DNA of 64,000 nucleotides from Parascedosporium putredinis (Eukaryota; Ascomycota; Sordariomycetes; Microascales; Microascaceae): the NCBI GenBank assembly GCA_949357655.1, contig CASHTG010000016.1, positions 1,178,001 to 1,242,000 on the forward strand, written 5' to 3'. Of the stretch, positions 59,501 through 64,000 are shown piece by piece (positions within the stretch are counted from its first letter, which is position 1; every line of letters begins with the position of its first letter). Made by a program: the position numbers and the translations under genes. The notes beneath the pieces are model-generated. The model was not told the origin of the DNA and did no database searches. It was given only the letters and a program-made list of their open reading frames with translations.

Positions 59501-62500
59501 ACCATATGCGGTCTTGATGCGCTAGAGACTGGCCCTTCCACAAACCGTAGTAGCCCGGCTTGTTGACGAACATACTTTTCCATTGTGAGACCCAGCGCCA
59601 TGGACTCGACGTTCGTTCCCTGATGGATCACGAAACGAAAGAAATCCATGGATCTGTCAAGAATCTGGACATTTCATCATGGGCCATGACGGTCAACGCT
59701 AAAATGTGCTTTTCTCCATCCGTCGCCTGCCTCTTCTTCTTCTTCTTCGTCTTCTCTAAGTGGGGTGACAGGTCTCTTCGTCAAGTATGGCGCGGTATTA
59801 GCTACATTAGTGCTATCGTGCTGCCTGGCTTTTGAGACTTTCCCCTCCTTTTCATCTCCCCAACTTGATGCTTGGCACCACTTCCTTCCTTTTTTTTTTT
59901 TTTCACCCACGCTTATTACGCCTTTGATTATTGCGAGCGAAGCGGAAGGCGGGGAAGGACTGGGGAGGGGAAAGGGGTTTAATTGTTTATCTTCTTTCTG
60001 ATATTGAGTATCTGCGTGCCAGTTATCCGTCTTGGTCTAGATTCGAGTGCCCCATCCAAGACATAGGCGAGGCTGATCACAATCAAACGGACGCTGTGGT
60101 GCTGTTGGGCGGAGGATCTTTGAGTTCGGGTTGTCTCGCTTAATTAATGCGCCTTTTCTGAAGAGTGCGGAATGGTAGGCACTAAAGGAACGTCCGTCTG
60201 GATACTTTCCAAGCCGCCCGAACGCGATAGGAAGGCGAAACGAACCCGTCCTATTTTTTTTTTTTTTTTTAAATTTTCTTTTTCGTCGATGGGTTTGAGT
60301 GCGGATCCTGCACAAGCATTACCTGGAGCCGCCTGCGCCTGAATTGTTCCCGATCCACAAAAACAAAAGGGAAGCTAGCCGGCAAAAAGCTACCTGTAGC
60401 TGCCAATGCATGAGCTTCGCCACCCAAAAATCGATCGTTCTTCTTAGGAACGACATGGGTGACGGAAGGGCGCCGAGGCGTGAAGAGACAACTGCTGTTC
60501 GTGAGGTTAGACATGCAAGAGGGTCCTGGGGAGTTCGGTCCCTCATCTATCCCTGTAACGAGAAAGGCCAAGAATGACCAGCATGTCCTCGAGTGGTGTA
60601 TCGGTGGCCCTCTGGCTCCTCACATCGATGGTACGGGAGCAAATTTGTGGGTCTCGAGATCGCACCCTGTAACCCTTGCAGGCCGAGGCGCATCCTGTTT
60701 CCGAAAAGACCCTGGATTTTCCCATTTTCTATCTCGTTTTTTCCCCTTCTTTTCTATGGGAAGGGGTTGCATCGCCGGTTGCATCGCCCGTGCGGTGACC
60801 TGACGGGGCCGTTGCCTGGTGGGCGGGCCATTGGCGAGCATGAGGAGCGATAATCCCGTATTTTCAGGTGGCCCACGGTATTGAAGCTGAATCTAGTGTA
60901 CTTGAACTCGAAGCAACGCGGTGAGAAGGAAATGGGAAGGAAAACGAACAAGCACGCCAAGGTTAACAGTTGGGGGTAAACGAACAACAACCTCAGGAGT
61001 CAAGATGTCCTGAAAGTTGGAAATCCCTGACCCAGTTCTGTGGGCGTCTCTTGGATTTGCCATCTTACCAATAGTGTGGTGGCCTCAGTGCGGCTTTCTT
61101 AGTTTTGATCAACAGAAGAAAAAGTGTCCCAGACCACTCGCAAAGCATACATGTATACACTACACATCTCAAGTGATTTGCCAAGGCTTGGCTGGATAGA
61201 GACCTGTTTGGATCAAGGGAGCGAGCTCGACACCGGACGCGGAGGAATTACTCTATATTTGGTAGCAGGCATCCAAGCTGGATCCATAGATAGACCGAGA
61301 GACTTGCAACCACGCTCGAGTACACTACATCAAGTATCCCGGTGGACTGACTTGGAAAGAGGGTGCTGGCCTCGGTGGCCTGCAAGCAACCACTTCAAGC
61401 TCCGTACTATGTTTGGAAATTGTGATAACAGATCGCTGAATACTTGTTTGGCGTTCGAGTGTAGTCGTGAGGGGAGGTGGAGGGTGTGATCCATGGCTGG
61501 ATACAGTTTGGAAACCTCTCTGCAGACAATATACTGAGGGTATGAGGCAGCCACCCTCGTCGGTGAACAATTTCTCTAACGCTCGGTGCAAAACAACATC
61601 TAGTTTCGATACACCGCAGCTGAGAGCGGCACCACACTTGAACGGAGTATTCTTAGTTGACAAGGATAGTAGAACGCCTCCCGCTTATGAGTAGCAGTGT
61701 CGTAGCTGTCATGTCACTCTTAGGGTACGAGCAGGTATGTGGCACAGGAGCAGGGAAACGCCCTAGGCCGCTCCGGGGAATGGAGCAAAGAGTCTGGTGC
61801 TGATGGGAGGGGTTAGTGACTTCGGCGTCGGCTCCGTGGAAATGGCGTTTATTGTCGTCAGCCAAAGCAAACGGTGGCTGCCTGAGGAGAAAGACAGTGT
61901 GGCTCCCAACTACTAGAGAACACTGAGCTTTCATTTGATCTTGAATAATTACTCGTTTTGGAACACTCGTGTGCTGGTGGAGGGCATTTGGACCGTTGCT
62001 GACGGGCTTGCGGTGATCATGCTGCGCCCTCGCGTTTCCCTTTTTGGACGCTGAGATGAAAGGATGGAAAAAAGAGGGAAAGAGGGGGAAGGGGGAAGAA
62101 GATGGAGGAGACGCCAAGAAAGAAAAGATGAACCACACAAAGGAAGAGCATTCTTGGGTTTAGCACTTTCGCTTGTTTCAAGGGAAGGTGCGGCGCGGTG
62201 AGACTAACACCAGTCGAGCTGAGGGAGGAAGGCGAAAATGGGAAAGCTAGTGTGGGGACAGTCATATTCTGGGCGCGCTGTTTTGGGCTTTCCCGTTTTC
62301 TGCTCATGTCTCATTGAGAGTGCTTTTTCCTTCTTTTTCCTTCTGTTCGTCTCTCGGTGTGCATGGGTGGAAGCAAATCAGGGCATGGCGGCTTGGACTG
62401 AATGTTTGAGGGAGGACGCACCAGCCGACGTTTTGCGTGTGGGCAACCTGGCTGGTGATGAACGAGATGATGGAAAGAGCGCGACAAAGAAGGCGTCAAA

Positions 62501-64000
62501 GTTACCAATCTGGTGCGGGAAGTGGAGCTGCTCCGTAAAAAGGAAAGAGCGGGGCGGGAAGGTGGGAACGACGGGGAGCGGAAGGGAAGGGGCCATCCTG
62601 GAAACAAAGCTTTGGCCAGCCAGAGCCAGCGGGCCAACTTTGGTCCAGCCAAGTCGGATGCGTGATTTCGAGCGGACCACTCCATCCATCAGATCAGAGA
62701 GTTTGAGCCGAATTGGGTCGAAGGCATATGAGATCCCGGACAATATGGTCCTTGCTTTGCATTGGGATCCGAACCCCTTGCCCTCGCTATTCGCCTGCCT
62801 CAGCATTCATCCTCTGCCTGTTGTTGAGCTCCACGAGGGCTTGTAGGTCGGTTGAGGCGAGGAGGAAACGATACTGCATACCTCTGAAACCACCAACTCA
62901 ATGATGCCGCGAGTCCGCATTCGGTCGAAGGAAGGTCAATGGATGGATTGTTGGATTGATGGATCGATGGAGACCATGGGGGAAAGGAATAGCACAGTTA
63001 CAAGTAGATAGAGATAGGGAAAATAGAAGACATGAAGCCATTGATGCACGCCTTGGTGGAGGTGTCTGGCGAGGTCGCCTCTCCGCATTCCCATCTCGCT
63101 CCATCTGCACAACTAACAACTCTCCTGTCTTCGAGTAGCAAGGGTCTGTCAATCGATCAATCGGTAACTTCGCAACACACAAACGGGATGCTTAGATGGA
63201 GCAATGGCCACGATCTATTATTTGAACGGTGCTCCTTTGACAGGGACAATGGCTGTGGTTTTTCGTTGTGACTTTGAAATTTCTAGGAATTGTGGCCTTT
63301 CCTTGGGAATCACTTGCACATCACGGCATACGAAGTAGCACATCCGTACATGTAGATATTTGTGGTTAGAGCTCTCGACAGGGCACGATGACGCACCCGC
63401 GAGAGAGACCCCACTTGGGTCTTGAAAGATGGATGGCTTACAGGCTTTTAAGCACCAGATTTATGAACTGTCAAGGTCCACATCAGGGAGCGCACGATGG
63501 TGCATTACACCTCAAAGAATAGCCTCCACAACTACGGGGCACCAGGCTAAACCACACATAATCTTGCCATTGCCGGTTGAGTTTTGATTAACTGCGCCGC
63601 AGAGAGAATCGAAGACGACATAAAAAAAAAAAAAAAGAACAGGGTAGAGGGCCAGCCAAGAGGGGAAGGAGAGTCAAGAAATCTCAACGGGCCTGGAGCC
63701 GATGAGGCGCTCTGGCCCTGCATCCCTGGCTGCTGCCTTGCACCAAGATGTCCTGATAGCTGCGGCTCTGTATGTATGTTGCCGGAGCTGCGAGCTTCGC
63801 TTCCCGGGGGATGAGCAGGCGGGCTTGCGAAGCCTCTTGATATCCAGCGTCTCTCTCATGCACGCATACTTGGAAAGGGAGAACGAGGTGAGGAGAGTAC
63901 TAAAAACAAGACGGGAAAAAGAAAAGACTCGGAGGTAATATTCCTTCCGACATCATGTTTCCTGAGTAGAGGGGCGAGGGATAATAATGGCCGGATACTT

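Larger units (their letters stand above)
47289..64000. other. 16.7 kb region without a supportable gene
   Basis: From the AIM22 stop to the window end I find no family match, no in-phase exon set and no transposon, rRNA or tRNA signature on either strand. The longest frame, about 210 codons near 54518-55159, runs through a GA-rich minisatellite and is not convincing. Composition appears balanced rather than AT-rich, so it does not look like classic repeat-induced mutation. Pyrimidine and purine tracts are frequent (48120-48200, 49687-49725, 55270-55360, 59888-59903, 60253-60282). Untranslated regions, regulatory DNA or non-coding RNA genes could be present. Confidence 0.5.

Noticed and set aside
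61653..62846. Open frames of 160-200 codons on both strands near 62 kb
   Set aside because: Both strands are equally open over the same bases and show no motif or membrane/secretion pattern beyond chance hydrophobic runs.
47289..64000. Desert as a repeat-mutated transposon graveyard or centromere
   Set aside because: Composition is not AT-rich, TA dinucleotides are not conspicuous and no reverse-transcriptase or transposase fragment is visible. A repeat search would be decisive.
1..64000. A secondary-metabolite, toxin or defence-type gene cluster
   Set aside because: No polyketide synthase, peptide synthetase, terpene cyclase, NLR-like or mobile-element gene is present; all recognised genes are housekeeping.

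Overview
This window reads as nuclear DNA of a filamentous ascomycete (Pezizomycotina). The evidence is single-copy eukaryotic housekeeping genes with short introns (66-158 nt, GTATGT/GTAAGT-type donors, CTAAC branch points), long pyrimidine-rich upstream regions, and best resemblance from memory to Pezizomycotina orthologues. I cannot fix the class; the chorismate synthase differs noticeably from the Fusarium, Neurospora and Aspergillus versions I know. No secondary-metabolite cluster, transposon ORF, rRNA, tRNA or CRISPR is visible.

Layout, left to right: C-terminal end of a membrane protein (+, 1-279); M1 aminopeptidase APE2 (-, 773-3513, with a possible mitochondrial-targeting first exon at 4666-4988); rhodanese/tyrosine phosphatase of the Pyp/Ptp2 type (-, 6158-9185); a 10 kb stretch with no recognisable gene; proteasome ATPase RPT6 (-, 19326-20608); vacuolar cation/H+ exchanger VNX1 (+, 22851-26504); NMNAT-like POF1 (-, 28838-30066); HOPS/CORVET subunit VPS11 (-, 30891-34422); mitochondrial phosphate carrier MIR1 (-, 35452-36845); a 1235-residue acidic, tail-anchored protein that I do not firmly recognise (+, 39013-42712); chorismate synthase ARO2 (-, 43483-44833); lipoate-protein ligase AIM22 (+, 45862-47288); then 16.7 kb to the window end with no supportable gene.

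The genes are unrelated housekeeping functions: protein turnover (APE2, RPT6), vacuole function (VNX1, VPS11), mitochondrial metabolism (MIR1, AIM22, perhaps APE2), NAD synthesis (POF1), aromatic amino acids (ARO2) and MAP-kinase signalling (the phosphatase). No operon-like logic is implied.

The most important caveat is sequence quality. Eight of the ten recognised or long genes carry frame breaks. All 29 breaks I located fall in homopolymer runs of 3-5 bases, and each is repaired by assuming one or two missing bases. After that correction and intron removal, every gene length is a multiple of three and the protein matches its family where one is recognised. RPT6 and MIR1 need no correction. 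I treat these as read or assembly errors rather than pseudogenes; residue numbers below refer to the corrected reading.
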